Shown here: positions 14,537 through 20,966 of the stretch, in pieces | Numbering within the stretch: the first letter of the stretch is position 1 | Layout: the number at the start of each line of letters is the position of its first letter | Made by a program: the position numbers and the translations under genes | Notes under the pieces: generated by a model | What the model was told of the DNA's origin: nothing | The model's database searches: none | The model's input: the letters and a program-made list of their open reading frames with translations, nothing else | From: a virus | Strand: one strand, 5' to 3' | Virus record (IMG/VR): IMGVR_UViG_3300044971_000890 | Location: 1 to 24,474 of that record | Length of the DNA stretch: 24,474 nt

Positions 14537-14877
14537 AGGTATTCTTTAATTTTGGCCTCAAAGTCTTCAAATGAATAGCAAACAATGTACTTGAATCCGT
14601 TATCCTCGACATCCTTTTGCCATTCCTTTTGAGTATCTGTTTGCTTATTAGGCTTGATTTTCATCTCAATGCACAAACCGTGGTAGTTTTCTGTTGGTTT
14701 AAGCAATATAAGGTCAGCAACGCCAGACAATACGCCCTCGGCTTTTAATAGTTTAGCCGTTATAAGTGAGCGTTTGCCCCCATTAGGCACGGCAAATAAC
14801 AGTCTTGCAAGTTTAGGATAGTTAAACCTAAACCATTTGACGCATATAATCTGCAATTTGCTTTCCTCGTGTCTCAT
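14530..14877 (-). CDS. VRR-NUC domain nuclease (115 aa)
   Basis: Stand-alone VRR-NUC, a PD-(D/E)XK-type nuclease. Key signs are PNGGKR (31-36), EGVLSGVADLILL (47-59, catalytic Asp in VADL) and CIEMK (69-73), with E71 and K73 completing the site; Q79 follows. The length of about 115 is normal for phage versions. These often process branched DNA or recombination intermediates. It overlaps the sigma-like gene by 7 bases, and its ATG overlaps the stop of the 34-aa membrane protein. Confidence 0.88.
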   Translation of the reverse strand: MRHEESKLQIICVKWFRFNYPKLARLLFAVPNGGKRSLITAKLLKAEGVLSGVADLILLKPTENYHGLCIEMKIKPNKQTDTQKEWQKDVEDNGFKYIVCYSFEDFEAKIKEYLC

Positions 14878-14978
14878 AAATTAGACCATACAATTAGAGT
14901 CAATAAGCCAATTAACCCAATAATAAAAAAGCCAATCGCTTCGTATAAATGATGGTTGTCGTCGTCTTGATTATACAT
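14874..14978 (-). CDS. 34-aa single-span membrane protein
   Basis: Reads MYNQDDDNHHLYEA, then the hydrophobic IGFFIIGLIGLLTLIV and WSNL. An acidic His-containing N-terminus precedes one transmembrane helix. The ATG overlaps the end of the 94-aa gene by 8 bases, and its TGA overlaps the VRR-NUC start (ATGA), so translation is likely coupled. No family recognised. Confidence 0.55.
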   Translation of the reverse strand: MYNQDDDNHHLYEAIGFFIIGLIGLLTLIVWSNL

Positions 14979-15255
14979 AGCCTAATTCTTTTTTGCGTTT
15001 ATCTTGTGCAGTTGTTTGACGATTCACCCAATTAGTCCCCCTTAAATCAGGCCTCATTTGTTGAAGTTGTCGCCTTGCTCGGCTTACTGATTCAAAAGAC
15101 GGAATGGTTTTGTTTTTCATTGCCTTGAGTAATTCAAGGGCCGTGATGTTTTGGGCATCATAAAGCTTTAAGATTTGATTATACAAATAATAATCACAGT
15201 CCCTGGTGTGCTTTTGGTATAGCAAAATGTCCTCTATTGTTTCGTTTATTTTCAT
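14971..15255 (-). CDS. Small early protein with SFESVSRARRQLQ segment (94 aa)
   Basis: Helical basic protein. The central ELLKAMKNKTIPSFESVSRA and RRQLQQMRPDLRGTNWVNRQ resemble a small family found across tailed phages, with a helix-turn-helix-like core and an Arg-rich stretch. DNA or RNA binding is plausible. The start is 9 bases downstream of a TACATTTG -7 box, so the mRNA leader is almost absent. Confidence 0.65.
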   Translation of the reverse strand: MKINETIEDILLYQKHTRDCDYYLYNQILKLYDAQNITALELLKAMKNKTIPSFESVSRARRQLQQMRPDLRGTNWVNRQTTAQDKRKKELGYV

Positions 15256-15263
15256 ATCTGAAA

Positions 15264-15294
15264 CAAATGTACATTTAAAATTTTAAATTTAAAA
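15264..15294 (-). promoter_or_regulatory. Partial Bacteroidota promoter ahead of the sigma/nuclease operon
   Basis: Minus strand: a perfect -7 TACATTTG (15264-15271) with TTTT instead of TTTG 19 bases upstream. The gap 15256-15320 is otherwise A/T tracts. It could drive the 94-aa to HNH gene group. Confidence 0.5.
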
Positions 15295-15320
15295 AGAGTT
15301 ACTTAAAAAATATTCACAAT

Positions 15321-15563
15321 TTATGTGATTCTGTAGTGTTTAAAGTACATTACTTTAAATTCCTCATAAGATAACATACTTATAAACTCCATACCTCCAG
15401 AATAAATACTGGTATATTCCAATCCATCGTAGTCAATATACTTGCCAAATGAATCAATATGAATAAACAGTCGTGGAGCAATATCACATTCAGACATAAC
15501 ATACCCTTCGTCTTCGTTTTCGAGTTGGGCATCAGTTAGCTGAAATATGTCAAGCTCAAGCAT
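15321..15563 (-). CDS. Acidic 80-aa protein of unknown function
   Basis: No family recognised. Acidic N-terminus (FQLTDAQLENEDEGYVMSEC) followed by beta-like strands (PRLFIHIDSFGKYIDYDGLE) and a short helix near the end (LSYEEFKVMYFKHY). No membrane segment. It starts by TAATG overlap with the phosphoesterase gene, so the two are probably co-translated. It is followed by the promoter gap at 15256-15320. Confidence 0.6.
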   Translation of the reverse strand: MLELDIFQLTDAQLENEDEGYVMSECDIAPRLFIHIDSFGKYIDYDGLEYTSIYSGGMEFISMLSYEEFKVMYFKHYRIT

Positions 15564-16558
15564 TAGTATATTTCTTTAGTAAAGTAATCAATACGCTTGT
15601 TGTGTACTCGATAGTTGCCGTTTTCTTTGATTTCTATCATTGCAAAGCCCTGGTTATGTTTCGTGTTAAATGGATCATAATCGGGGGCGAGTTCGCATAA
15701 GCATCCAGTTGAATAGGTCGTTGATAGTTCGTGATTCAATATGCTTTCGGAATGTTCAGATGTGGTATGACAATGTCCTATAAGCATTGATGACTTAATA
15801 CGGTTATAAACACCTCTTGCTGGGTTTACTGGGCTAAAAAATCCTTTAACAATCATATGGCCGTGAGTCATTGGAAGCTTACCAGCCATTAAAATAACAT
15901 TCTGATCGTGCCAAATGATATTTTTCTCTCTTAATTTAAGTCTTGAAGATAGAGTATAATACTCATCGTGAAACAAAGCTGGGGCTTTTTTCATTAAATA
16001 ACGCTTATACCAGTTGTCGTGGTTGCCTTCAATCCAATGTATTGGACACTTGAAACGGTCATTAAGCATATCAAGGAAATCAGACACCATTTCAAACCAT
16101 TGGCGGATTTCAGAATACAATGGTGGAGGAGCATCGTGGCTTGTGAACGGTTCATTGTCTAAAATATCACCTCCTAAAACTATACAGTCAATCTGATTAT
16201 CTAATCCAAACTGCAAAGCACTTGTCAAAGCTTCATTGTCTTGGTTTGGGAAGTGTATATCTGACAACCATAGCACTCTTGTCGCACCTTCAATCTTTAC
16301 AAACTTGCGGACATTGGCCCTTGATTCTGGCAAACCAAATGGGTTCTCCCTTGATTGTATTCTATCTGTTTTGATCGGGTTTTTAAGCTTTGACCATCGG
16401 CCTGAATGTTGGCTTAAGATTGTCCTGGCTGCACTATAATTAGTAAATAGTGTTGGATAGTGCTCCATTAGTAACTGTGCTAAAGTCCTGATGGATGATT
16501 GAGGATATTTTGCAAGGTATTCTCTTACAATTAATCCTTTTTTGCTGATTTGCCCCAT
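15563..16558 (-). CDS. Calcineurin-like metallophosphoesterase with an N-terminal helical domain (331 aa)
   Basis: All five motifs are visible: DIH (100-102), GGDILD (129-134), GNHD (178-181), HGH (232-234) and GHCH (261-264). It should be a two-metal phosphoesterase or nuclease of the Mre11/SbcD-like fold; the natural substrate is unknown. Residues 1-60 are an extra helical domain (REYLAKYPQSSIRTLAQLLM... SAARTILSQHSGRWSKL), HTH-like, which might position it on nucleic acid. It follows the methyltransferase gene after 29 bases and is coupled to the 80-aa gene. Confidence 0.85.
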   Translation of the reverse strand: MGQISKKGLIVREYLAKYPQSSIRTLAQLLMEHYPTLFTNYSAARTILSQHSGRWSKLKNPIKTDRIQSRENPFGLPESRANVRKFVKIEGATRVLWLSDIHFPNQDNEALTSALQFGLDNQIDCIVLGGDILDNEPFTSHDAPPPLYSEIRQWFEMVSDFLDMLNDRFKCPIHWIEGNHDNWYKRYLMKKAPALFHDEYYTLSSRLKLREKNIIWHDQNVILMAGKLPMTHGHMIVKGFFSPVNPARGVYNRIKSSMLIGHCHTTSEHSESILNHELSTTYSTGCLCELAPDYDPFNTKHNQGFAMIEIKENGNYRVHNKRIDYFTKEIY

Positions 16559-16587
16559 TGAAAATAGAACGCATCTTTACGATTTTG

Positions 16588-17574
16588 TTACTTTATGTAG
16601 CTAAATATGTGGGCTATTACATCGACTGTCCAGCCATTTCCAAGCATCTTATACCTTTGAGAATCAGAAACATAAGCCGTATATCCATCTTTAACAGTTT
16701 GAAGCCTTTCACATTCTGTTGGGGTTAGTCTTCTTATTTTATTATAAAATTCAATAGCATTTGTATGACCAGTATCCAAACAATATGTTTTCCCATCATC
16801 TCTTGTTAAATGACCAGTACCACCTTTACCAGATGTGCTTGACCGTGGCATCATATTATGTACAATTATATCTGAATCAGAATTGCTTAAACTTTTAAAA
16901 TGATTTGTTTTAATTGTATTTAAATAGTACTTGTCATCAACTTTAGTTTCCAAAACATCTTTTAACAGTATGCCTTTGTCTTTAGGTTGTTCGATTATGC
17001 TTTGTAAATCTCCAAACAATCCGCCAGGTATCATACCTATATTAGTCCAATAAAGCCTTTGTCTGTTTTGTGCTGATACCAAGCTTGAATTTATCATAAT
17101 AGGATTAACCCCTATAGCTTTGCTTAAAACCTTCTCCCATTTTTCGCCCATCATTACATTTTCAAGTAAAAATAATACATTAGGGTTCTTTTCTCTTAAC
17201 TCATTAAGCAATCGCATATATTCCCAAAACAAATAAGATTGACCTTCAAACTCAAACCCTTCAGCTTTCAATTGCAAATAATGATCAAGTGTTAAAATCT
17301 CTTGTTCATCTTTTGTACTCATCCCTTTACGCTTACCAGCAAATGAGAATGATTGGCAAGGTGAACCACCAATTAATAAATCAATCTTTGGTAAAGCTCT
17401 TCCATCAACATTGACAACCGAACCAAGTTGAAGTGTATTTGGGTAATTTGCCATTGTAACTTGAATAGCATACTTATCAATCTCAGATGCAAAATACTCA
17501 TCCACTTTAATTCCTTGTCGTTGCAAAGCTTGTTGGCCACAAGACATTCCGTCAAATAAACTTAATACTTTCAT
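16588..17574 (-). CDS. dcm: Orphan DNA cytosine-5 methyltransferase (328 aa)
   Basis: Transfers methyl from SAM to cytosine C5. Motif I LSLFDGMSCG (4-13), motif IV GGSPCQSFSFAG (69-80, catalytic C73), motif VI LLENV (136-140), motif VIII QNRQRLYW (169-176), a target-recognition stretch with DKYYLNTIKTNHFKSL, then RRLTPTECERLQT (motif IX) and YKMLGNGWTVDVI (motif X). All core motifs are intact. I chose ATG 17572-17574, which overlaps the upstream stop as ATGA; an in-frame ATG at 17586 would add MFTK. No restriction endonuclease gene is adjacent, so it probably protects phage DNA against host cleavage. The target sequence cannot be read from the protein. Confidence 0.9.
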   Translation of the reverse strand: MKVLSLFDGMSCGQQALQRQGIKVDEYFASEIDKYAIQVTMANYPNTLQLGSVVNVDGRALPKIDLLIGGSPCQSFSFAGKRKGMSTKDEQEILTLDHYLQLKAEGFEFEGQSYLFWEYMRLLNELREKNPNVLFLLENVMMGEKWEKVLSKAIGVNPIMINSSLVSAQNRQRLYWTNIGMIPGGLFGDLQSIIEQPKDKGILLKDVLETKVDDKYYLNTIKTNHFKSLSNSDSDIIVHNMMPRSSTSGKGGTGHLTRDDGKTYCLDTGHTNAIEFYNKIRRLTPTECERLQTVKDGYTAYVSDSQRYKMLGNGWTVDVIAHIFSYIK

Positions 17575-17756
17575 TTTGGTAAACAATCAAATCCTAAACT
17601 TTTAATAACTTCAACTTTTAATACTTTCACTGGTTCTTTAAAATATCTTTTGCGGTTAAAATACCCATCAGTGTGTTTATATACCACATCTTTAACCCAC
17701 TTTGGTCCTTTGTCTGTTTGGACAAGTAGATTAGCTCTGAATATTTCTGTTGGCAT
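17571..17756 (-). CDS. Small basic protein coupled to the methyltransferase (61 aa)
   Basis: No family recognised. Basic beta-rich protein (RANLLVQTDKGPKWVKDVVY, NRKRYFKEPVKVLKVEVIKS) ending FDCLPK. I took the internal ATG at 17754-17756; an upstream start at 17789 would add a hydrophobic MLVYVFIIELV that comes from overlap with the preceding gene. Its TGA overlaps the methyltransferase ATG. It might be a partner or regulator of the enzyme. Confidence 0.5.
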   Translation of the reverse strand: MPTEIFRANLLVQTDKGPKWVKDVVYKHTDGYFNRKRYFKEPVKVLKVEVIKSLGFDCLPK

Positions 17757-18408
17757 AACAAGTTCTATAATGAAGACATACACAAGCAAACATTCTCCAA
17801 TTAATATTTGGCAAGGAGAAGTTGTTAATGAATGTCATAAATGGGTTATTTTTCGTTTGGTCTCTTTTGTACTTATCTTCCAAAGCCAGTTTTAATTCAC
17901 TGATCATAATTTCAAGTACAAACTCTGGGTATTGCATATCATCAAAAGTTCTTATAAACTCATACTTTGAACTAAAGAACATTGGAAACGAATCAAACTT
18001 TTTAGTCTCTTCGTAGTCATACCAAACTTTCCTCATATCTTCATATCCCTGGCGTTCCTCCTCTGGAGTAAGCTTCACAAAGTTTTCAGTCTTTTTTATT
18101 ATTGGCTTTTGGATGTCAATTTCACCAAGCAAACCACTATTGATTGCCTTATAGATAACTGTTGCTACAAATTGAGCGTTTAGTCGTTCTGGCTTCTTTA
18201 CATCAATTATTCCCATTATCCATTTGTCCATAGATTCCTTAATGACATTGATATTGTATTTACCATAGTTTTGTTTGATAAACTCAACAATCTCTGCTGG
18301 GTATTTCGGGATATCAAGGTCGGCTAACATACATACATTTTCGAGTATTTTGCCTATTTCTTTATTTTGTGCGTCTTTTATATACATAGTTTTCAAATTT
18401 AATCCCAT
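17731..18408 (-). CDS. Putative replication partner of the RepO-like protein (225 aa)
   Basis: No firm family. Mostly helical and acidic, with ILENVCMLADLDIPKYPAEI near the N-terminus, YGKYNINVIKESMDKWIMGI at 50-69, and a helical C-terminal part (FVLEIMISELKLALEDKYKR). The last 25 residues are Cys/Arg-rich (CVCLHYRTCYANRNIQS) and overlap the next gene, so they may not matter. Placement directly after a RepO-like initiator, with a 10-base overlap, is the usual position of a helicase loader; no Walker A is visible, so an AAA+ loader is excluded and a non-ATPase accessory is more likely. Confidence 0.55.
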   Translation of the reverse strand: MGLNLKTMYIKDAQNKEIGKILENVCMLADLDIPKYPAEIVEFIKQNYGKYNINVIKESMDKWIMGIIDVKKPERLNAQFVATVIYKAINSGLLGEIDIQKPIIKKTENFVKLTPEEERQGYEDMRKVWYDYEETKKFDSFPMFFSSKYEFIRTFDDMQYPEFVLEIMISELKLALEDKYKRDQTKNNPFMTFINNFSLPNINWRMFACVCLHYRTCYANRNIQS

Positions 18409-19088
18409 TTAATTGATTTTTCTTCCTTTACTTTTATTTCATCTTCCCAACGCTCTTGGTTAAGGTATGTGAGTGGATGTGGTGGCGTATAACTTGCAAA
18501 TGGTTTGTAAGCCAAAAAGCTCGGGAGCGTCGCCGAAATTTTCGCCCTCTGTGATTCCGTTAGTTTTTTGTATTTAGATTCACATCCTTTTTTGTTATTC
18601 TTATTAGGATATAAATTCCAAAAAGATTCAAAAGAAAAACAAGTATTTATATTATCTTTATTTTGTATTTCTTTATTTAGTAACTCTTTACTTTGTTTAT
18701 CTTTACTTTGTAGTTGCAGGTTGGCCGTCGACGGCTTTTCCGTAGATGGTTCAATCGTATATGGGTTATCCAAGTTCGGTATATTCCCTTTTTCCCCATT
18801 GTAAGCAACATCATAAACTATATGGTTATAAGTAAACCTTCCTTTATCATCGTATTGCTTAACTGATAAGATAAATCCTTTGTCCTGAAGCTCTTTAAAA
18901 ACCCTATCAAGCTTTTCCCTTCCCATATTTAATTGAGTATGTAAATAAGATTTTTGAATCACCCAATCATTTGGGAGCTTTAATAGACTTGCCAAAAGTC
19001 CGATGGCTTCAATACTTAACCCAGAGTTAAAAATGTCATTGGGTAATACCGTGTAATTACTGGCGTGTTTTGATTTGATTATTGACAT
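18399..19088 (-). CDS. RepO-like winged-helix replication initiator (229 aa)
   Basis: Residues about 14-75 (VLPNDIFNSGLSIEAIGLLA, LKLPNDWVIQKSYLHTQLNM and DRVFKELQDKGFILS) match the winged-helix domain of phage replication proteins of the lambda O / HTH_36 kind. A long Lys/Ser/Gln linker (120-150) precedes a C-terminal LYPNKNNKKGCESKYKKLTE / YLNQERWED segment, typical of this class and likely to contact the loader or helicase. It should bind the phage origin, often located in or near its own gene. It is directly preceded by the structured RNA leader at 19093-19204, whose U-tract ends 4 bases before its ATG. Confidence 0.75.
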   Translation of the reverse strand: MSIIKSKHASNYTVLPNDIFNSGLSIEAIGLLASLLKLPNDWVIQKSYLHTQLNMGREKLDRVFKELQDKGFILSVKQYDDKGRFTYNHIVYDVAYNGEKGNIPNLDNPYTIEPSTEKPSTANLQLQSKDKQSKELLNKEIQNKDNINTCFSFESFWNLYPNKNNKKGCESKYKKLTESQRAKISATLPSFLAYKPFASYTPPHPLTYLNQERWEDEIKVKEEKSIKWD

Positions 19089-19092
19089 AAAT

Positions 19093-19204
19093 AAAAAAGA
19101 GCATTAGTTTTCTTAGACTTTCGCGTGGGTGTAGTTAAACCCAGTCTAATACTCGCCAATGCTCTATTTAAAATATTATTCATAACTACTTAGGACGCGA
19201 ATCC
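19093..19204 (-). ncRNA. Highly structured leader RNA with interlocking helices and terminator-like 3' end
   Basis: A predicted transcript of about 112 nt between a perfect promoter (-7 box ends at 19210) and the initiator ATG (19088). Complementary blocks, by plus coordinates: P1 19098-19105 with 19158-19165 (8 bp); P2 19113-19119 with 19143-19149 (7 bp); P3 19127-19130 with 19139-19142 (4 bp); Pk1 19120-19126 with 19195-19201 (7 bp); Pk2 19131-19137 with 19183-19189 (7 bp). The last two place the 5' end of the RNA against the bulge and the apical loop of the P2/P3 hairpin, so it can pseudoknot or switch. P1 is followed at once by six U. It could be an attenuator, a ligand- or protein-responsive leader, a free small RNA or an origin. 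No Rfam family was recognised. Confidence 0.65.
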
Positions 19205-19209
19205 TTTTG

Positions 19210-19240
19210 CAAATATAAAGTTTGTTTTGTAATTTCCAAA
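19210..19240 (-). promoter_or_regulatory. Consensus Bacteroidota promoter for the structured RNA and initiator gene
   Basis: Minus strand: -33 TTTG (19237-19240), 19-base spacer, -7 TATATTTG (19210-19217). Exact match to the consensus. Transcription should begin near 19203-19206, so the Pk1 strand (19195-19201) lies almost at the RNA 5' end. Confidence 0.8.
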
Positions 19241-19257
19241 TATTTTTATTACTTTTG
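19226..19257 (+). promoter_or_regulatory. Possible divergent plus-strand promoter
   Basis: Plus strand: TTTG (19226-19229), 20-base spacer, TACTTTTG (19250-19257). It overlaps the minus-strand promoter for the initiator, so the two could compete. It would be the only plus-strand transcription signal in the window. ATTAC-N7-GTAAT (19249-19265) surrounds its -7 box as a possible operator. Confidence 0.4.
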
Positions 19258-19286
19258 CAGTAATTTTTTCATATCTGACAGGATTA

Positions 19287-19306
19287 GGGGGCTATTGCCC
19301 CTTTTT
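19287..19306 (+). terminator. Plus-strand terminator hairpin inside the end of the 142-aa gene
   Basis: Plus strand: GGGGC (19288-19292), loop TATT, GCCCC (19297-19301), then TTTTT. The U-tract is on the plus strand, so it ends rightward transcripts. On the minus strand the hairpin covers the last codons and stop of the 142-aa gene and has no U-tract. Paired with the plus promoter it would define an RNA of about 45 nt. Confidence 0.55.
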
Positions 19307-19720
19307 CTTTAATACAATACTATCTTTATAAGGCACAAATTTAGCTGACATCATTATTTCACCTTCCTCGCTGATCATTCCGTTATTACTCAAAGACAAC
19401 CTATAAGACTGTTTAGCAACATCTTGAATAGCTTTAAGCCTGGCGGATAGTTCAACATACTCTGGAATATGGTCATACTCGTATCTTCCTCCTCCAGTCC
19501 TTACTTCAACCACATAACCATTAAACTCTTGCTTATTATACTGATTAGCAGACTTTAAGAAATCTTCGTTTAAATCGCTTGAAATCTTATCGATGGTATC
19601 TTGTATCTGTTTTAAAGCAATAAGCAGTTCTAAAGGCTCAGAATAGCCTAAATTGACATCATTGTGCATCATCCTCAATTCAGACAATACACTTATAGGG
19701 GATATTTTCTTTTTTAACAT
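19292..19720 (-). CDS. Early helical protein of unknown function (142 aa)
   Basis: No firm family. Helical N-terminal half (ISVLSELRMMHNDVNLGYSE, LLIALKQIQDTIDKISSDLN) followed by a strand-rich part (GYVVEVRTGGGRYEYDHIPE) and a polar tail. The organisation (helical start, then a VEVRTGGGR turn) recalls small recombination/annealing-associated proteins, and it is next to the SSB-like gene (2-base gap), so a role in DNA replication or recombination is likely. Its stop codon lies inside a plus-strand terminator hairpin. Confidence 0.6.
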   Translation of the reverse strand: MLKKKISPISVLSELRMMHNDVNLGYSEPLELLIALKQIQDTIDKISSDLNEDFLKSANQYNKQEFNGYVVEVRTGGGRYEYDHIPEYVELSARLKAIQDVAKQSYRLSLSNNGMISEEGEIMMSAKFVPYKDSIVLKKKGQ

Positions 19721-19722
19721 AG

Positions 19723-20205
19723 TTAGAATGGCAAATCTTCCCTATTGTCTTTAGATATCTTCTTTGCTTTTAAGTCAAATTTTTCACCCAACATTTCAAA
19801 GTATGGGTTAACTCCAGATTCAACATAAGCTTCAAAATATTTAGCGTGTTCAAATAAGCTTTCAAATTTGATATGGCCACTAACCACTAAATCAGTTACG
19901 CATTTAAGGACTGACATACGAGCAATCTTCTTGTCTTTATCAGGATCGCTTGGTTTAGATGCGAAAGGCACGAAAGGTGCTTTGACTGGTTTTACTGTGT
20001 GAAATAACTTTCCATTGACATCTTTGCTTGTAATGTCGTAAGTTGATTCCTCACCCAATTTAAAAGAGGTTTGGTCTTTAGACTTTGAGTTGTAGTCTCC
20101 GACATCACCATTTGTGAAGCCGATTTCAAAACGATACATTGTACCGTACTTTGATTCCCAAGTCCCAGAGGCTTGGATGTGATTTACTGTGCTTGTTTTT
20201 TCCAT
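19723..20205 (-). CDS. ssb: Single-stranded DNA-binding-like protein (160 aa)
   Basis: The last residues, DNREDLPF, mimic the acidic hydrophobic C-terminal tip of SSB proteins (consensus DDDIPF) that recruits replication partners. The N-terminal 65 residues are strand-rich with aromatic and basic positions (SGTWESKYGTMYRFEIGFTN) as in an OB fold, and a Pro-rich linker (KPVKAPFVPFASKPSDPDKD) leads to a helical middle (KIARMSVLKCVTDLVVSGHI). It is atypical in that the helical domain separates the OB-like part from the tip. It starts 22 bases inside the HTH gene end. Confidence 0.65.
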   Translation of the reverse strand: MEKTSTVNHIQASGTWESKYGTMYRFEIGFTNGDVGDYNSKSKDQTSFKLGEESTYDITSKDVNGKLFHTVKPVKAPFVPFASKPSDPDKDKKIARMSVLKCVTDLVVSGHIKFESLFEHAKYFEAYVESGVNPYFEMLGEKFDLKAKKISKDNREDLPF

Positions 20206-20399
20206 AATGATTCTTGTTTTAAAGTGTAATTCATTCTTGTTAAAATTTCGATTTTTTTCTCTTGGCTCATAGCGTTGTGGCGAAAGTTAAACCTCCACGA
20301 AGCTATTGTGTTGTAATTAATGCCCATTGCGTCGGCTAACTCCTCATTTGATTTAGCAAACACCTCACTCAAGGCCACTTGCATTGTTTGTTCTTCCAT
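20184..20399 (-). CDS. Small helix-turn-helix protein (71 aa)
   Basis: Helix-turn-helix at about 17-40: SNEELADAMGINYNTIASWR, with a basic FNFRHNAMSQEKK helix after it. It has the look of a Cro/XRE-like DNA-binding protein, but it lies mid-operon rather than divergently from a repressor gene. It may regulate early transcription or act in replication. Two close ATGs (20399 and 20384) are possible; the first is annotated. Confidence 0.65.
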   Translation of the reverse strand: MEEQTMQVALSEVFAKSNEELADAMGINYNTIASWRFNFRHNAMSQEKKIEILTRMNYTLKQESLWKKQAQ

Positions 20400-20667
20400 A
20401 TTCTATTTGTTTGATAATAATGTCCCATTCAATCTCATCCAATAACACCATAAGCATCTTGTAAAGTGGCTCTGGGTTATCCCCTGAATACTCCACTATT
20501 TTGCCTCTGATGGCTTTGTATACATAAAGGTAAAGTGTTTGTGCATCAAAGCTTGGATTAGATAATAAAAATTGTTCGATGTTGATGATACCATCAAGGT
20601 TCTCAATCATTTGGTAGGTAGGATAGTTACCAACCCCTAAATCTGTGTTGTATTTCATATTTGACAT
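20365..20667 (-). CDS. Helical early protein (100 aa)
   Basis: Mostly helical: YQMIENLDGIINIEQFLLSN, YLYVYKAIRGKIVEYSGDN and LLDEIEWDIIIKQIEYGRTN. No family recognised. I start it at ATG 20665-20667 because upstream codons to 20763 lie inside the previous gene and are shadow-like; that start also comes just after a near-promoter sequence. It ends over the HTH gene start by 35 bases. Confidence 0.55.
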   Translation of the reverse strand: MSNMKYNTDLGVGNYPTYQMIENLDGIINIEQFLLSNPSFDAQTLYLYVYKAIRGKIVEYSGDNPEPLYKMLMVLLDEIEWDIIIKQIEYGRTNNASGLE

Positions 20668-20669
20668 TG

Positions 20670-20701
20670 CGAATTTATATTTTATTTTGTAATTTTCCAA
20701 A
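20670..20701 (-). promoter_or_regulatory. Weak promoter-like element
   Basis: TTTG at 20698-20701, 20-base spacer, TAAATTCG (20670-20677; one mismatch to TAnnTTTG). The upstream part closely resembles that at 19224-19240 (TTTGGAAA-TTACAAAA). The start codon is only a few bases downstream, so a leaderless mRNA is implied. Confidence 0.3.
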
Positions 20702-20966
20702 ACATACTTGGTGGGTAGTTCATATTTTTCTTGATTGTTTTGTATTGGCCAAGGTAACCCCAAACCAAGCCACCATATTGTTTCTGTGAATAGATGATTG
20801 GGATGCCATTACGCATACGCATCTCCTCAAACTTGTTGACGAATCGAGGACCATCACCAAACTCACTCCACCAAAAAAGATAATCGCCCTTTTTTAGTTT
20901 CATAAACTCAACCACATCATCTTCGGTGTATTGCATTACTGTCGGCAAGTGTTCTGTGATTACCAT
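20682..20966 (-). CDS. Early protein of unknown function (94 aa)
   Basis: Alpha/beta protein with many aromatic residues (MKLKKGDYLFWWSEFGDGPR and YGGLVWGYLGQYKTIKKN). No family recognised and no membrane segment. It overlaps the stop of the 77-aa gene by 7 bases and is read in the early operon driven from 21204-21234. Confidence 0.55.
   Translation of the reverse strand: MVITEHLPTVMQYTEDDVVEFMKLKKGDYLFWWSEFGDGPRFVNKFEEMRMRNGIPIIYSQKQYGGLVWGYLGQYKTIKKNMNYPPSMFWKITK

Noticed and set aside
16588-17574. A restriction-modification system around the cytosine methyltransferase
   Set aside because: No neighbouring gene has an endonuclease layout that would pair with it; the VRR-NUC and HNH genes are distant and belong to other operon groups.
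19106-19142. Resemblance to the preQ1-I riboswitch (ACTACACCC in the loop/stem and AAAACTAA downstream)
   Set aside because: The stem-to-tail distance is far too long for the class I fold, the loop lacks the expected residues, and no queuosine-related gene is present.
19098-19165. tRNA-like 68-nt unit closed by an 8-bp stem
   Set aside because: There is no T-arm, no anticodon arm of normal geometry and no CCA; the stem is followed by a U-tract instead.
19249-19272. Seven-codon open frame MKKLLQK before the initiator promoter
   Set aside because: Too short to support, and it lies upstream of the mapped-by-motif promoter, so it would not be in the initiator transcript.
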